Positions 55,613 to 55,703 of a DNA stretch of 55,703 nucleotides are shown here, piece by piece (positions within the stretch are counted from its first letter, which is position 1; the number at the start of each line of letters is the position of its first letter). The position numbers were made by a program, and so were the translations under genes. The notes below the pieces were generated by a model. That model was not told the origin of the DNA. It saw only the letters and a program-made list of their open reading frames with translations, and searched no databases. The stretch comes from an uncultured Clostridia bacterium. Its GTDB lineage: Bacteria; Bacillota; Clostridia; TANB77; CAG-508. The stretch spans positions 1-55,703 of the forward strand of contig CANQGU010000010.1 in the NCBI GenBank assembly GCA_947623465.1. Reading direction: 5' to 3'.

Positions 55613-55703
55613 TGCTTGCAAAAAAATAGTATGAGTTTTTTTGACTGGGGAATTCCCTAGATCTCAATATTTTTAAGCACTAATCTATAATTTGATTCGA
55701 ATT

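Overview
The window comes from the chromosome of a very AT-rich, spore-forming member of the Firmicutes, most likely an uncultured gut Clostridia lineage. The basis is the composition, a block of sporulation genes (spoIIP, ytxC, spoVB, ylbJ, spo0A), a Bce-type antibiotic-response locus, and strong AGGAGG-type ribosome binding sites. The exact genus cannot be read from the sequence. No rRNA, tRNA or CRISPR array was seen.

Layout. 0-32.3 kb is core chromosome: spoIIP, an MBL hydrolase, relA, recJ, ytxC, spoVB, rlmN, a bactofilin-like envelope protein, a class A PBP, purC, ylbJ, a small gene, spo0A, a YigZ-family gene, ispG, DUF305 and DUF4153 proteins, a BceRSAB-like module, and a MoxR/DUF58/VWA/TPR operon. 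32.5-53.5 kb is an accretion island. It is assembled from cargo modules separated by whole or broken copies of a large serine recombinase and its attachment site, and it is anchored in the 3' end of rlmD (53.5-54.8 kb). Its cargo includes a Fic protein, nucleotide-sanitation enzymes (three NT5C-like HAD genes, one fused to a nucleoside hydrolase, plus HAM1, NUDIX, CYTH and DUF84), a DinD remnant, a retron-type reverse transcriptase with a two-TM mini-protein and a structured leader, a DUF1016 nuclease, a SieB-like membrane protein, a Hachiman pair (HamA/HamB), a PemK/MazF-like toxin and a candidate small RNA.

The most important observation is a recoding pattern. By eye I found 14 in-frame CGG codons in the AT-rich genes (13 genes). 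At every one the conserved protein continues only if one base is skipped, so that CGGN is read as a single glycine step (+1 shift to GGN). The restored sequences are family hallmarks, such as Walker A of the ABC ATPase, GHG of the MBL protein, the RelA N terminus, the RecJ core, SpoIIP, YlbJ and the PBP transpeptidase entry. I found no CGG codon in these genes that is simply read as arginine. I therefore annotate these genes as single CDSs across the CGG. Three genes of different composition (a 53-aa ORF at 1.4-1.6 kb, purC, and the gene at 55.0-55.5 kb) do use CGG as ordinary arginine. Each is a single-gene cassette with its own TTGACA/TATAAT-like promoter and terminator.

A second unexplained pattern is a set of long AT-rich inverted repeats between genes (7.4, 8.9, 10.1, 18.3, 51.6 and 53.0 kb). 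Four of them have a smaller inverted repeat nested inside. They share architecture but not sequence.
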